From JANSWP01 sp041941305 (GTDB lineage: Bacteria > Bacteroidota > Bacteroidia > Chitinophagales > Saprospiraceae), in the NCBI GenBank assembly GCA_041941305.1, contig JBGTQJ010000078.1, forward strand, positions 1-38,383: a stretch of 38,383 bases of DNA, given 5' to 3'. Of this stretch, positions 1 through 7,872 are shown one piece after another; within the stretch, counting starts at the first letter, position 1, and each line of letters begins with the position of its first letter. A program made the translations under genes and the position numbers. The notes under the pieces were generated by a model. It did not search any database. It was not told the origin of the DNA and worked only from the letters and a program-made list of their open reading frames with translations.

Positions 1-36
1 ATCCTCTGTATCAGCATTTTTACACTTTAGAAAAAT

Positions 37-1290
37 TTATTCCTCAGTAGAATACCTTTCTATAGAATAAAAGGAAGGATCAATATGTGATGGCTTCTGG
101 CAAAGCATTTCTGCAACCAATCTCCCTGTCCCAGTTCCCATACTCAACCCCAACATACCATGACCAGTAGCAATGTATAGGTTTTCATGTTTAGGAGATT
201 TTCCAATAATCGGCAAACCATCCATTGACATTGGCCGATAACCAAACCACTCTTCATAAACCTTGTCAGTGTAAGGTGTTTTCAGGTAAGGCTCGGCTCC
301 CACTTTCAAGGCATTTAATCTTATCCTATTTATTGAATCATCAAAACCAGTAAACTCCATCAGGCTACCCAATCTAAAAGTATCTTTCCAGGGTGTTGCT
401 GCAACTTTTGTTTCTTCAAATATACAAGCATGTCTAAGCATGTTCTTGGGGGGTTCCATTGTTATACTATATCCCTTCCCAGGGACAACTGGAATTTTTA
501 ATTTTAATAGTTTGGAAAATAATTTGGTCCATGCTCCGGTAGCTACAACAAACTGCTTTGCCTCAAATAACTGTTGGCTGTTACCAACTGATTCAATTCT
601 ACCTTTTATAACTTCAAGTTTATCAACCCCAAAATCATTTACAAAGGCAACCCCCCGGGTCAGCAGAATCTTCTTGAGCTTTTCTATCAAAATATTTGGT
701 TTTAAAAACGCATCCGTTTCATAAAGCCAACCTCCATAAACGTCTTCTTTAAAGGCAGGTTCTTTTTCAAGTAAAGCTTTTTGTACATATGGCTTTGCAT
801 CAAGCCCCCACGCTGTCAATTGCTCATTCACACTTGAGAATTCTTCAAATCCTTTTTCCTCCTTATAAATAAAAAAGACTCCATTTTTTGAATATTCACA
901 TTCAATCTCCTCCTCCTCAAACATCTTCTCGTAAAGTGGTTTAGAACTTTGCAAAAGCTTATGACGACCCTGCATTGCCTTATGAATGTGTTTTTTATTG
1001 GCGTTTAAAGCAAATCCTCTAAACCAATTGAATAATTCAAAATCGAGTCTGGGCTTGATTCTAAAGGGAGCATCTTCCTTAAAAATCCATTTCAAAGATT
1101 TAAAAATTAACCCCCAATCGTTTAGTGGAATAATATGGCTTGGACTCAAATAACCGCAATTGCCATGTGAACTGGCTCTGTGGGCAGGACCTTTATCCAA
1201 TATAACAACCGACTTTCCCTCTTTTTGTAAATAATAAGCAGAACAAAGTCCAATTATTCCGCCTCCTATGATGCAAACATCGTAACGCAT
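37..1290 (-). CDS. FAD-dependent D-amino-acid dehydrogenase-like oxidoreductase (DAO family)
   Basis: A 417-residue flavoprotein of the glycine/D-amino-acid oxidase (DAO) family, closest in layout to DadA-type D-amino-acid dehydrogenases that deaminate D-amino acids to 2-oxo acids. The N-terminus carries the Rossmann dinucleotide-binding motif (CIIGGGIIGLCSAYYL, residues 6-21) followed by an acidic strand end (VVILDKG). The C-terminal part has the typical family block GYRPMSMDGLPIIGKSP and a second FAD-contact stretch, YIATGHGMLGLSMGTGTG. There is no signal peptide, so it is cytoplasmic or peripheral on the inner face of the membrane. It starts 20 bases downstream of the ftsY stop on the same strand and is probably co-transcribed with ftsY. 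Substrate cannot be told from sequence; a hydroxyproline- or other amino-acid-specific relative is possible. Length is normal for the family. Confidence 0.88.
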   Translation of the reverse strand: MRYDVCIIGGGIIGLCSAYYLQKEGKSVVILDKGPAHRASSHGNCGYLSPSHIIPLNDWGLIFKSLKWIFKEDAPFRIKPRLDFELFNWFRGFALNANKKHIHKAMQGRHKLLQSSKPLYEKMFEEEEIECEYSKNGVFFIYKEEKGFEEFSSVNEQLTAWGLDAKPYVQKALLEKEPAFKEDVYGGWLYETDAFLKPNILIEKLKKILLTRGVAFVNDFGVDKLEVIKGRIESVGNSQQLFEAKQFVVATGAWTKLFSKLLKLKIPVVPGKGYSITMEPPKNMLRHACIFEETKVAATPWKDTFRLGSLMEFTGFDDSINRIRLNALKVGAEPYLKTPYTDKVYEEWFGYRPMSMDGLPIIGKSPKHENLYIATGHGMLGLSMGTGTGRLVAEMLCQKPSHIDPSFYSIERYSTEE

Positions 1291-1310
1291 TGGATTAGGA
1301 TTATTGCGAT

Positions 1311-2270
1311 TTACTTATTTTCAAAAAGAGATTCTACAAAAGCTCTTTTATTAAAAATTTGTAGTTTATCAATAGCCTCTCCAACCCCTATGTATTTAAT
1401 TGGAATTTTGAATTGATCAGAGATGCCAATTGCTACGCCACCTTTTGCGGTTCCATCTAATTTGGTCAAGGCTAAACATGATACTTCAGTAGCATCCGTA
1501 AATTTCGTTGCTTGTTCAATAGCGTTTTGTCCAGTTGTAGCATCTAATACCAGTAAAACATCATGAGGTGCTCCATCCAACTTTTTACCTATCGAGCGTT
1601 TGATTTTCCCCAACTCTTTCATCAAATTAATCTTGGTATGCAGGCGCCCTGCTGTATCTATAATAGCAATGTCACAGTTATTCTCGATGGCATATTCAGT
1701 TGTTTCATACGCAACTGCAGCTGGGTCTGTATTCATCCCTTTACTATAGAAGTCACATCCAACCCGTTCCGACCAAATTTTTAGTTGATCGACTGCTGCT
1801 GCCCTAAAAGTATCTCCAGCACCCATAACTACCTTCTTTCCCTGAAGTTTAAATTGATGAGCTAATTTCCCTATTGTTGTTGTTTTGCCCACTCCATTCA
1901 CCCCTACCACCAACAAAATATAGGGTTTTTTACCATCTGGAATAATATAATCCTCAACATCCTCAGAATTGTTTTCGCTCAATAACTGAACGATTTCATC
2001 TCTCAATATTTCGTTTAATTCCGAGGTATTGATGTATTTGTCTTTTGCCACCCGGGCTTCTATTCGCTCTATTATCTTTACTGTCGTATCCAATCCTACA
2101 TCTGAAGTTATGAGGATATTCTCCAATTCATCTAAAACTTCAACATCGACAGTAGATTTTCCAACAACAGCACGGGATAATTTACCTAAAAAACTATCCT
2201 TAGTTTTCTCAAGTCCCTTGTCTAAGTCCTCTTTTTTATCCTTGGTAAAAAATTTTTTAAAAAAGCTCAT
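1311..2270 (-). CDS. ftsY: Signal recognition particle receptor FtsY
   Basis: FtsY is the SRP receptor GTPase that docks ribosome-nascent-chain/SRP complexes at the inner membrane. The 319-residue protein has a short basic N-terminal segment (MSFFKKFFTKDKKE) instead of the long acidic A domain of E. coli, as is usual in this phylum. Then come the helical N domain (about 25-100) and the SRP-type GTPase domain: P-loop GVNGVGKTT (123-131), DTFRAAA (153-159), DTAGR (205-209) and TKLDGTAKGG (269-278). All catalytic motifs are intact. The gene lies downstream of rpmB-rpmG-DUF4295, a common Bacteroidota arrangement, but a strong hairpin terminator (2445-2484) sits between, so it needs read-through or its own promoter. 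The next gene, a DAO oxidoreductase, follows after 20 bases. Confidence 0.97.
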   Translation of the reverse strand: MSFFKKFFTKDKKEDLDKGLEKTKDSFLGKLSRAVVGKSTVDVEVLDELENILITSDVGLDTTVKIIERIEARVAKDKYINTSELNEILRDEIVQLLSENNSEDVEDYIIPDGKKPYILLVVGVNGVGKTTTIGKLAHQFKLQGKKVVMGAGDTFRAAAVDQLKIWSERVGCDFYSKGMNTDPAAVAYETTEYAIENNCDIAIIDTAGRLHTKINLMKELGKIKRSIGKKLDGAPHDVLLVLDATTGQNAIEQATKFTDATEVSCLALTKLDGTAKGGVAIGISDQFKIPIKYIGVGEAIDKLQIFNKRAFVESLFENK

Positions 2271-2329
2271 TGGTGGGTTAAGAATTGAGGGATGGACATC
2301 GCACAGCGATTGAATATTTGGCGGCTTTC

Positions 2330-2343
2330 CCGATAATTATCGG
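2330..2343. repeat. Perfect 14-bp palindrome in the ftsY leader
   Basis: CCGATAATTATCGG reads the same on both strands. It lies inside a wider inverted pair TGGACAT (2293-2299) / ATGTCCA (2349-2355), so the whole 2293-2355 stretch can fold. It sits about 60 bases upstream of the ftsY start. It may be a dispersed intergenic palindrome or a protein-binding site; the sequence alone does not decide. Confidence 0.5.
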
Positions 2344-2444
2344 AACCAATGTCCACTTCTCGGTTAATAATTATTTCATCATACCATTACATTGCCTATA
2401 ATATCGAAATATTTAGGATGTATCGGTATTGCGATAGAAGAATC

Positions 2445-2484
2445 AAAAAAGGCTTTTCTTAAACGGGATTAAGAAAAGCCTTTT
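2445..2484 (-). terminator. Rho-independent terminator after the rpmB-rpmG-DUF4295 operon
   Basis: A perfect 16-bp stem (AAAAGGCTTTTCTTAA, 2447-2462, pairs with 2469-2484) with a 6-base loop is followed on the minus strand by six T residues (A run 2445-2450 on the plus strand). It lies 34 bases past the DUF4295 stop codon and about 175 bases before the ftsY start. It should end or reduce transcription from the ribosomal protein genes. Confidence 0.85.
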
Positions 2485-2517
2485 CAGAAAAGTATCAGGA
2501 AAATCCCTGAATTCGAT

Positions 2518-2691
2518 TTATTTCTTAGCGAAAAATTCTTTCACTTTATCTTTATGAATCATCACTTCTTTGTAAGTGTATTTTCCAGTAGTTTCATCTT
2601 TAACACTCTTCACTACTTTTACAAAATCTCTACCAGAACCAGCGTTTGCCGCACGTTGGGCGACCCTTGCGTTTTTCGAAACTTTAGCCAT
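2518..2691 (-). CDS. DUF4295 small basic protein (ribosomal protein cluster)
   Basis: A 57-residue basic protein beginning MAKVSKNARVAQRAANAGSG and ending KVKEFFAKK. It was found by translating the gap between rpmG and the terminator. It matches what I know of the DUF4295 family, small lysine-rich proteins of Bacteroidota encoded directly after rpmB and rpmG; a ribosome-associated role is suspected from context but is not established. The start ATG (2689-2691) follows the rpmG stop by 67 bases, and the strong terminator follows its stop codon, so it is the last gene of the operon. The alternating basic and small residues and the conserved gene order make this a real gene despite its size. Confidence 0.9.
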   Translation of the reverse strand: MAKVSKNARVAQRAANAGSGRDFVKVVKSVKDETTGKYTYKEVMIHKDKVKEFFAKK

Positions 2692-2758
2692 GATTTTATT
2701 TTTTGATAATGAGTATTAATTATTGAATAGCAATGATCTATCCAACATTCAATAGATA

Positions 2759-2947
2759 TTATTTAATTTCTCTGTGAAGGGTCTTCTTTTTAAGAATCGG
2801 ATTGTATTTCATCAACTCCAATCTATCAGGAGTATTTTTTCGATTCTTCTGAGTAATATAACGAGAAGTACCTGGCATTCCTGAATTTTTATGCTCAGTA
2901 CACTCTAAAATAATTTGAAGACGATTTCCTTTTGACTTCTTTGCCAT
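2759..2947 (-). CDS. rpmG: 50S ribosomal protein L33
   Basis: L33 is a small protein of the large ribosomal subunit near the E site. The 62-residue product has the classic family text LQIILECTEHKNSGMPGTSR and KNTPDRLELMKYNPILKKKT. It holds a single cysteine (C15), so it is the zinc-independent (C-minus) form lacking the two CxxC pairs; I see no zinc-binding paralogue in this window. It lies 29 bases downstream of rpmB and upstream of DUF4295 in the same direction, the standard Bacteroidota operon. Confidence 0.97.
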   Translation of the reverse strand: MAKKSKGNRLQIILECTEHKNSGMPGTSRYITQKNRKNTPDRLELMKYNPILKKKTLHREIK

Positions 2948-2976
2948 GGTTCTACTTTTTATCTGTCTTTAATAAA

Positions 2977-3225
2977 TTACAATTTGATACCTGTATTAAC
3001 ACCCTCTCGTTGCAATTTTTTCAAATAAGAATAAATTCCGAGTTTGTTAATATTGCGAATAGCTTTGGCAGACACTTTTAATGTCACCCACTGATCTGTT
3101 TCAGGAATATAAAAACGCTTTTTTTGCAAGTTAGGCAAAAACCGCCTTTTTGTTTTTCTGTTAGAGTGGGAAACATGGTTTCCAGTAATCGGCCGTTTTC
3201 CAGTAAGTTGACAAACCTTAGACAT
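2977..3225 (-). CDS. rpmB: 50S ribosomal protein L28
   Basis: L28 is a large-subunit ribosomal protein needed for late subunit assembly. The 82-residue protein begins MSKVCQLTGKRPITGNHVSH and continues with NRKTKRRFLPNLQKKRFYIP, both diagnostic. The usual zinc CxxC pairs are absent apart from C5. It is the first gene of the rpmB-rpmG-DUF4295 operon. The segment just upstream of its start codon (3229-3265) can fold into a hairpin through a GAATCAA/TTGATTC pair, which might affect translation. The tRNA-Arg gene lies 78 bases upstream in the same direction and could share transcription. Confidence 0.97.
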   Translation of the reverse strand: MSKVCQLTGKRPITGNHVSHSNRKTKRRFLPNLQKKRFYIPETDQWVTLKVSAKAIRNINKLGIYSYLKKLQREGVNTGIKL

Positions 3226-3303
3226 CTCGAATCAATTTTAGATTTACGATTTCAAATTTTGATTCAATTAATCGCAAATCTTATTTCAAAAATGGTTTTC
3301 AAG

Positions 3304-3376
3304 TGACTCCGGGAGGACTCGAACCTCCAACCTCCTGATCCGTAGTCAGGTGCTCTATCCATTAAGCTACGGAGCC
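3304..3376 (-). tRNA. tRNA-Arg, anticodon ACG
   Basis: Read on the minus strand, the 73-nt cloverleaf has acceptor arm GGCTCCG pairing with CGGAGTC (one G-U) plus discriminator A, a D-loop with TGGATA, anticodon stem CCTGA/TCAGG around the loop CTACGGA (anticodon ACG, read as ICG after deamination), and the T-arm block GGTTCGAGTCC. CCA is not encoded. It reads CGU/CGC/CGA arginine codons. It lies upstream of rpmB in the same direction. Confidence 0.97.
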
Positions 3377-3458
3377 AAATAACTGATAATCAATAAATTA
3401 CAGAACTTTATTTATTAGTCAAATTATATAGACTATCTAGAAAAATTCAAAACGGTCG

Positions 3459-3466
3459 CAAAAGTA
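3459..3466 (-). promoter_or_regulatory. Candidate Bacteroidota -7 element for tRNA-Arg
   Basis: Minus-strand TACTTTTG is a perfect match to the phylum's TAnnTTTG -7 consensus, in the frequent context TTTTGCGACC. It lies about 80 bases upstream of the tRNA-Arg gene. No TTG is present at the ideal -33 spacing, so this is a motif call only. Confidence 0.4.
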
Positions 3467-3547
3467 CATTTTTTCAACGTAAATGAAATATATTTTACTG
3501 CTTATTTGTTAAATATTTTGTTGAAAGGATTCAATTCCAAATTAGTA

Positions 3548-5236
3548 TTAAAACCTCCCCTTGATAAATTTTTCAGTTATCTTTTCATCATCATTTACGA
3601 CGTTTACAAAATAAGTACCCGCAGCCCAATCTCTTACATCATCCACAATAATCGTTTGAGGTACAAAGGGTGTCACAGTTACAACTTCCTTATATAATAA
3701 CTGCCCAAGTGTATTGAATATGTTGATCTCCATCTGCCCGAATTCAGGACTTGAGTAATCAATTTTTAGTATATCCTGAGTTGGGTTTGGGTAAATGTTC
3801 AATAGGTCTTGACTTTTAAGGTAAATATCCTGGAAAGCATAATTATCTCTTTCATTTCTAAGCTCATTGGCAATACAAAAACCATGAAGAAATTGCATCG
3901 CTTTTTTCAAATTCAACCGACCTCCTGTTACGGTTATTCCGTTTAAGGTAGGCAAAGGATCAACTCCTTCAAAAATTGCATCCCGAACCAATCGGGCTGC
4001 AGCAGGAGGATCCGCTAAAGCCAAATTAGCCAAATCATTGCAGGGCATAGCGTACAACAAAGCTACTGCTCCTGCAACGTGCGGACTAGCAGAAGAAGTC
4101 CCTCCGAAATCTTCTCTAAACTGGGCAAATAAAGTAGTAGTTGTAGTAGCTTTCCCAGGGGCTCCGAGATCAATGCTGTTTAAACCAAAAGCTGCACTCT
4201 CTACTTTTTCATCGTCTATGTCAGTGTTTGTCACAGTGATTAAAAACTCGCTTTCACAACTCGAAGGAATGTCCCCTTCAATATCCACATCATAGTTTGC
4301 ATTATCGGTAGCCCCTACATTTAAAACCCCAATAGCTCCAAGGTCTTCAAAAATGGAATCCCATATTGGGTTTTCACTACAATGTACTCTGGAAAAACCT
4401 GCCGATAAGTTTGTTGCAACTACAAAACCACCTTGCGCTCCATTTGTATCATTGTATTTTTTTCTGATATCAAATACATAGTCATATGCAGCAAACAATT
4501 GACCACTATTTGCTGCAGCTAATGGCATTAATTTTACATTCCAGTTAACACCTGCAAGTCCAATATTATTATTGCCTTTTGCACCAACAATTCCCATTAC
4601 ATTTGTACCATGTCTTTCTACAGGATGGTTGGGTAAATCATGGATGAAATTCCAGCCATGTGAGTCATCTGTTTTTCCATTATTATCATCATCAAATCCG
4701 TTTTCGGGAATTTCATTCGGGTTTTTCCATATTTGATCAACTAAATCGGGGTGATCCAACTCAAACCCTTTATCTAAAACGGCAACAACAATTTCATCAC
4801 CATTAATAGTCTCACCTCCCGGATTTACCCCCCAAACAAATGGAGCCTCAATAATCTGCATATCCCATTGGGTATCAAACAAGGGATCATTGGGGACACT
4901 ATCTCGAAATTCCAGCATATAATTGAATTCAACACGCTTTATTTCTGGTTGATTTTGAAGTTCATCCATAATTGAATATTTGTCCATTCGAGCATCGTCA
5001 TATTGTAAAAGGAAAATATTCCACTTCTTTGAAATTTGTTCTTTTATTTTGAGATTGGAAAAGGTAAGGGATTCAGATTTAAGGTTATTGAGAAAAACTT
5101 TTCCTTCGACATGGTTTTGAAATTGAACAATGATTTCTCCTATTACAATATCTGGTGAGGAAATAAGGTTTTGTCCAACTATAGTAGCCGTAACAACTAA
5201 GAAAGCAAGTGTCTTTACCAATCGAATCATAATCAT
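3548..5236 (-). CDS. Secreted S8 (subtilisin-like) serine protease with T9SS sorting domain
   Basis: A 562-residue exported protease. It starts with a hydrophobic signal sequence (about residues 4-21), then a propeptide-like region (about 28-110). The S8 catalytic domain follows, with the Asp in VVAVLDKGFELDHPDL (D155), the His in RHGTNVMGIV (H209), the probable oxyanion Asn in ATNLSAGFS (N276) and the Ser in GGTSSASPHVAGA (S381). The triad is complete. From about residue 478 comes a type A T9SS C-terminal domain (LLNIYPNPTQDILKIDY, ending KFIKGRF), which routes the protein across the outer membrane through the gliding/Por secretion system. Its start codon overlaps the stop of the upstream receptor gene by one base (TAATG), so the two are translationally coupled. 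An acidic DDDNNGKTDD stretch (182-191) may bind calcium. Confidence 0.93.
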   Translation of the reverse strand: MIMIRLVKTLAFLVVTATIVGQNLISSPDIVIGEIIVQFQNHVEGKVFLNNLKSESLTFSNLKIKEQISKKWNIFLLQYDDARMDKYSIMDELQNQPEIKRVEFNYMLEFRDSVPNDPLFDTQWDMQIIEAPFVWGVNPGGETINGDEIVVAVLDKGFELDHPDLVDQIWKNPNEIPENGFDDDNNGKTDDSHGWNFIHDLPNHPVERHGTNVMGIVGAKGNNNIGLAGVNWNVKLMPLAAANSGQLFAAYDYVFDIRKKYNDTNGAQGGFVVATNLSAGFSRVHCSENPIWDSIFEDLGAIGVLNVGATDNANYDVDIEGDIPSSCESEFLITVTNTDIDDEKVESAAFGLNSIDLGAPGKATTTTTLFAQFREDFGGTSSASPHVAGAVALLYAMPCNDLANLALADPPAAARLVRDAIFEGVDPLPTLNGITVTGGRLNLKKAMQFLHGFCIANELRNERDNYAFQDIYLKSQDLLNIYPNPTQDILKIDYSSPEFGQMEINIFNTLGQLLYKEVVTVTPFVPQTIIVDDVRDWAAGTYFVNVVNDDEKITEKFIKGRF

Positions 5237-6057
5237 TAATTTTTTTGTAGATGTTTGCTAGTGTCCTTCTCAATTTCCTGCCGCAAGTTAGAAAAATAGG
5301 CAGGTGCTCGCAATAGCCGACTGCCATACCATGAAAAAAGCTCTCCATCAACCAACTTAATGACAGATGATGGACAAATATTCTGAAATTCCAGCATATG
5401 CTTTGATTTAAATGGAAAGGGTTCAGATGGAAGTAAAATCAATTCGGGTTGCATTTCCTTAAGAGCATTCAATGATATTTCAGGATACCTATTTAAGCTT
5501 TTAAAAATATTTTGAAACCCTGCTCTTTCAAGCATTTTGTCAATAAAAGTACCTGCTCCGGCAACCATATAGGGTTTACGCCATATAAAATAAGCTGTGG
5601 ATAATTTTTGGCTTTGGAAGGTCGCACTGTCAATTTCCTTAAATCTAATCTTTAGAGTAGTAATTAGGCTGTTTGAAGCAGCTGCCTTATCCAAAACTTC
5701 CCCCAACCGTTCTATCATTTCAATTGCACTTGATAAATCATAAACATCGCTTATCCAGATTGGAAATTCTTTTTCCAGGGTTTTTATCTGAGATTTGTCA
5801 TTTTCCTCTTTATTAGCAATAATCAAATCAGGTTTTAAGTCGCGAACCCTTTTTAGCTTTACGTTTTTCGTCCCTCCTATTTTCGTTATTCCCATAACTT
5901 TTGAGGATGGGTGGACACAGAATTTGGTTATACCAACGATTTCCTCATCTAAGCCTAGATCAAACAACAATTCTGTTTGTGAAGGAACAAGAGATATGAT
6001 CCTTTTTGGCGGGAAAGGAATAAACACTTCCCTGTTCAATTGATCTATAAAATTCAT
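5236..6057 (-). CDS. BtuF-like periplasmic-binding-fold protein (cobalamin/metal receptor)
   Basis: A 273-residue protein of the helical-backbone metal receptor family (BtuF/FepB fold) that binds corrinoids or iron chelates for ABC importers. Visible features: the first-lobe opening PKRIISLVPSQTELLFDLGL (18-37), the DLKPDLIIANKEEN block, and a second-lobe start MVAGAGTFIDKMLERAGFQN. Unlike E. coli BtuF, no signal peptide is seen: the first 20 residues are polar (MNFIDQLNREVFIPF), and no lipobox cysteine is present. It could therefore be cytoplasmic, or exported by an unusual route. No permease or ATPase gene is nearby. It overlaps the protease gene by one base and follows the DUF1684 gene by 34 bases. 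The ligand cannot be read from sequence. Confidence 0.82.
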   Translation of the reverse strand: MNFIDQLNREVFIPFPPKRIISLVPSQTELLFDLGLDEEIVGITKFCVHPSSKVMGITKIGGTKNVKLKRVRDLKPDLIIANKEENDKSQIKTLEKEFPIWISDVYDLSSAIEMIERLGEVLDKAAASNSLITTLKIRFKEIDSATFQSQKLSTAYFIWRKPYMVAGAGTFIDKMLERAGFQNIFKSLNRYPEISLNALKEMQPELILLPSEPFPFKSKHMLEFQNICPSSVIKLVDGELFSWYGSRLLRAPAYFSNLRQEIEKDTSKHLQKN

Positions 6058-6091
6058 TTCTTAATTCTTTCATTATTTCATTTCTTAATCC

Positions 6092-6709
6092 CTAATCTCG
6101 TTTGAAATCTTTCTCACCAGCTAAAATTTCGATTTCCAAATTATTTTCACTCGGAGGTATTGGACAACTAAATCCATCACTATAAGCGCAATATGGATTG
6201 TAACATTTATTAAAATCAACTACAATTTTGCTTTCAGAAATATCCTGTATGCTTAAATCTAAATACCTTCCTCCACCATAGGTTTTCTCCCTATTTGTTA
6301 AATCCTTAAAGGGAACAAAAAGATGATACTGCTTGCCTGGAATTCTTTGCATCCATAAAATTTGATAAACTGATAGTTGCATTTTTTGGCCTCTCAGTTC
6401 AAATTTCAGATTTCCAAATTTTATGTAATCATGGGTATCCCCATTGTAGGTAGGCATTTTGAATGGTTGCTCATCGTCCGTTCGCTCAAAATCAGCAATA
6501 ACCTTAAAGCTTGGGTTGCTCTTGAAAAACTTAAGACATTTTAAATCTTTTTTGGAAAGTGGCGAATTCGGTGCATTCAAAAATTTCTCTTTATAAGCTT
6601 TTCGGTATTCTTTTATTTCGGAATTATAACTTGCATTTTGATTCTGTGCAATCCCAGGGAAGCATAAAACACTAAATACCAATACATTAAGTAAATAATT
6701 GACTTTCAC
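6092..6709 (-). CDS. DUF1684 family exported protein
   Basis: A 205-residue protein with an N-terminal signal peptide (MKVNYLLNVLVFSVLCFPGIAQ) and the DUF1684 domain over most of the rest. The characteristic C-terminal block is present: VDFNKCYNPYCAYSDGFSCP, then IPPSENNLEIEILAGEKDF. The middle carries the family's YGGGRYLDL motif. The biochemical function of DUF1684 is unknown to me; members are widespread in Bacteroidota and Actinobacteria. It sits between the PD40 propeller gene (36 bases upstream) and the BtuF-like gene (34 bases downstream), so it is probably co-transcribed with them. No lipobox is seen, so a soluble periplasmic location is likeliest. Confidence 0.88.
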   Translation of the reverse strand: MKVNYLLNVLVFSVLCFPGIAQNQNASYNSEIKEYRKAYKEKFLNAPNSPLSKKDLKCLKFFKSNPSFKVIADFERTDDEQPFKMPTYNGDTHDYIKFGNLKFELRGQKMQLSVYQILWMQRIPGKQYHLFVPFKDLTNREKTYGGGRYLDLSIQDISESKIVVDFNKCYNPYCAYSDGFSCPIPPSENNLEIEILAGEKDFKRD

Positions 6710-6745
6710 GATTCAAAAGTTAATGCACGGAAAGATTGAAAACAA

Positions 6746-7633
6746 CTAGGATCCAACCAGGGCCAATTTGCCACCTTTACTAACCTCTAATCTTGTGATA
6801 CTTGAAATATTGTAATCTCGGAAATCACCTATCTCAATCCAGTTTTCATTTTTTTCGGGATGAAATTTAAACAATTTGGTGCCTCTGCCCATCAAAAATG
6901 TTCCATCTGCCATTATTGTGAAATCCTCACTACCAGGAAGTGTTTCAACAATGATTTCAGAGCGCAGGGTTCTGCTATTTAATTCCTTTATATACCACAC
7001 AGAATCAGTTGGCTTATGGATGTAGGCTAGATTTCCATTATTCATTATTTTTAAAGAGCGTCCAATATTTGTGGCCAATTGTTCTGTTGACCCTTCCCGA
7101 ACATCAGCAATTACCATGTAGTTGGGTTCATCAACGATGAATAGCACAACCCGATATTTATCTAACCATTGATGATATCCTATATCAATTAAATATTCAA
7201 AAACAGGTTTTCCATCATTCTGACGGGAAATGGGAAATTGCCAAAGGCGCTGCGTACCATTTTCATCGGCTTCCACACGTATGGAAGAAAAATTGTATAA
7301 ATCAGGCATTAGAGTTGGTGAATACTCCGACTCTACCGTTTTGGTAATTTGAAGTTTTGTCCCTTTTTCTAAATTCAATGAATAAATATCATTTTGTTCC
7401 TCCCCTGCTTTTCTGACCGATATCAACAGCTCATTTTCCCGAATGAAACAGGGTTGATTATTATATCCATCCTTATTAAAATCAGTTAGATACTTTGGTG
7501 ATTTGAATAAGAACACACTATCAGACTCTTGTTCCAATTCAAATAAATAAATATTGGTAGTGGGTATATCCTGGGCAAAATTCAAATTTGGCAGGATTGC
7601 CATGGTCAAACAAACCGAGAAGAAATATTTCAT
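6746..7633 (-). CDS. PD40/TolB-like beta-propeller protein, exported
   Basis: A 295-residue protein with a signal peptide ending near NLNFAQ (residue 21). The rest looks like TolB/PD40 propeller blades: repeated patterns such as DFNKDGYNNQPCFIRENELL, NDIYSLNLEKGTKLQIT, ESEYSPTLMPDLYNFSS and the late MADGTFLMGRGTKLFKFHP. This fold usually supports protein-protein contact in the periplasm or at the outer membrane. No enzymatic motif is seen. It is the first gene of the minus-strand group that ends with the T9SS protease. The strand switch to the sugar dehydrogenase gene lies just upstream. Specific partner unknown. Confidence 0.72.
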   Translation of the reverse strand: MKYFFSVCLTMAILPNLNFAQDIPTTNIYLFELEQESDSVFLFKSPKYLTDFNKDGYNNQPCFIRENELLISVRKAGEEQNDIYSLNLEKGTKLQITKTVESEYSPTLMPDLYNFSSIRVEADENGTQRLWQFPISRQNDGKPVFEYLIDIGYHQWLDKYRVVLFIVDEPNYMVIADVREGSTEQLATNIGRSLKIMNNGNLAYIHKPTDSVWYIKELNSRTLRSEIIVETLPGSEDFTIMADGTFLMGRGTKLFKFHPEKNENWIEIGDFRDYNISSITRLEVSKGGKLALVGS

Positions 7634-7721
7634 AATGCAGATTTAAACCAAATTTGAAGGCTTGTTTACCAATCATTGGTTTTCCAGATTTCGAAACAAA
7701 CGCTTCAAATGAGCAGACTAT

Positions 7722-7729
7722 TATCTTTG
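7722..7729 (+). promoter_or_regulatory. Candidate -7 promoter element for the sugar dehydrogenase gene
   Basis: TATCTTTG is an exact TAnnTTTG match in the intergenic region shared with the divergent PD40 gene. It lies about 145 bases before the dehydrogenase start codon. No well-spaced -33 TTG is obvious. Confidence 0.4.
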
Positions 7730-7872
7730 CAAACCGTCCTACAAAATAAGGCAGAAATTTTAAATTCTCTGAATTTGTCCCTTTTTTGTGTGGCAATCTA
7801 GTTCCCAATTCTGAATAAAGGAAAATAATTGAGAACTGGATGTTTTGAACTGGATACCAAACTCAAACCATT

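Noticed and set aside
440..724. 94-codon plus-strand frame inside the DAO oxidoreductase gene
   Set aside because: It lies antisense to a well-conserved gene and has no recognisable domain.
7539..7808. 89-codon minus-strand frame overlapping the start of the PD40 gene
   Set aside because: No domain or RBS; covers the divergent promoter region.
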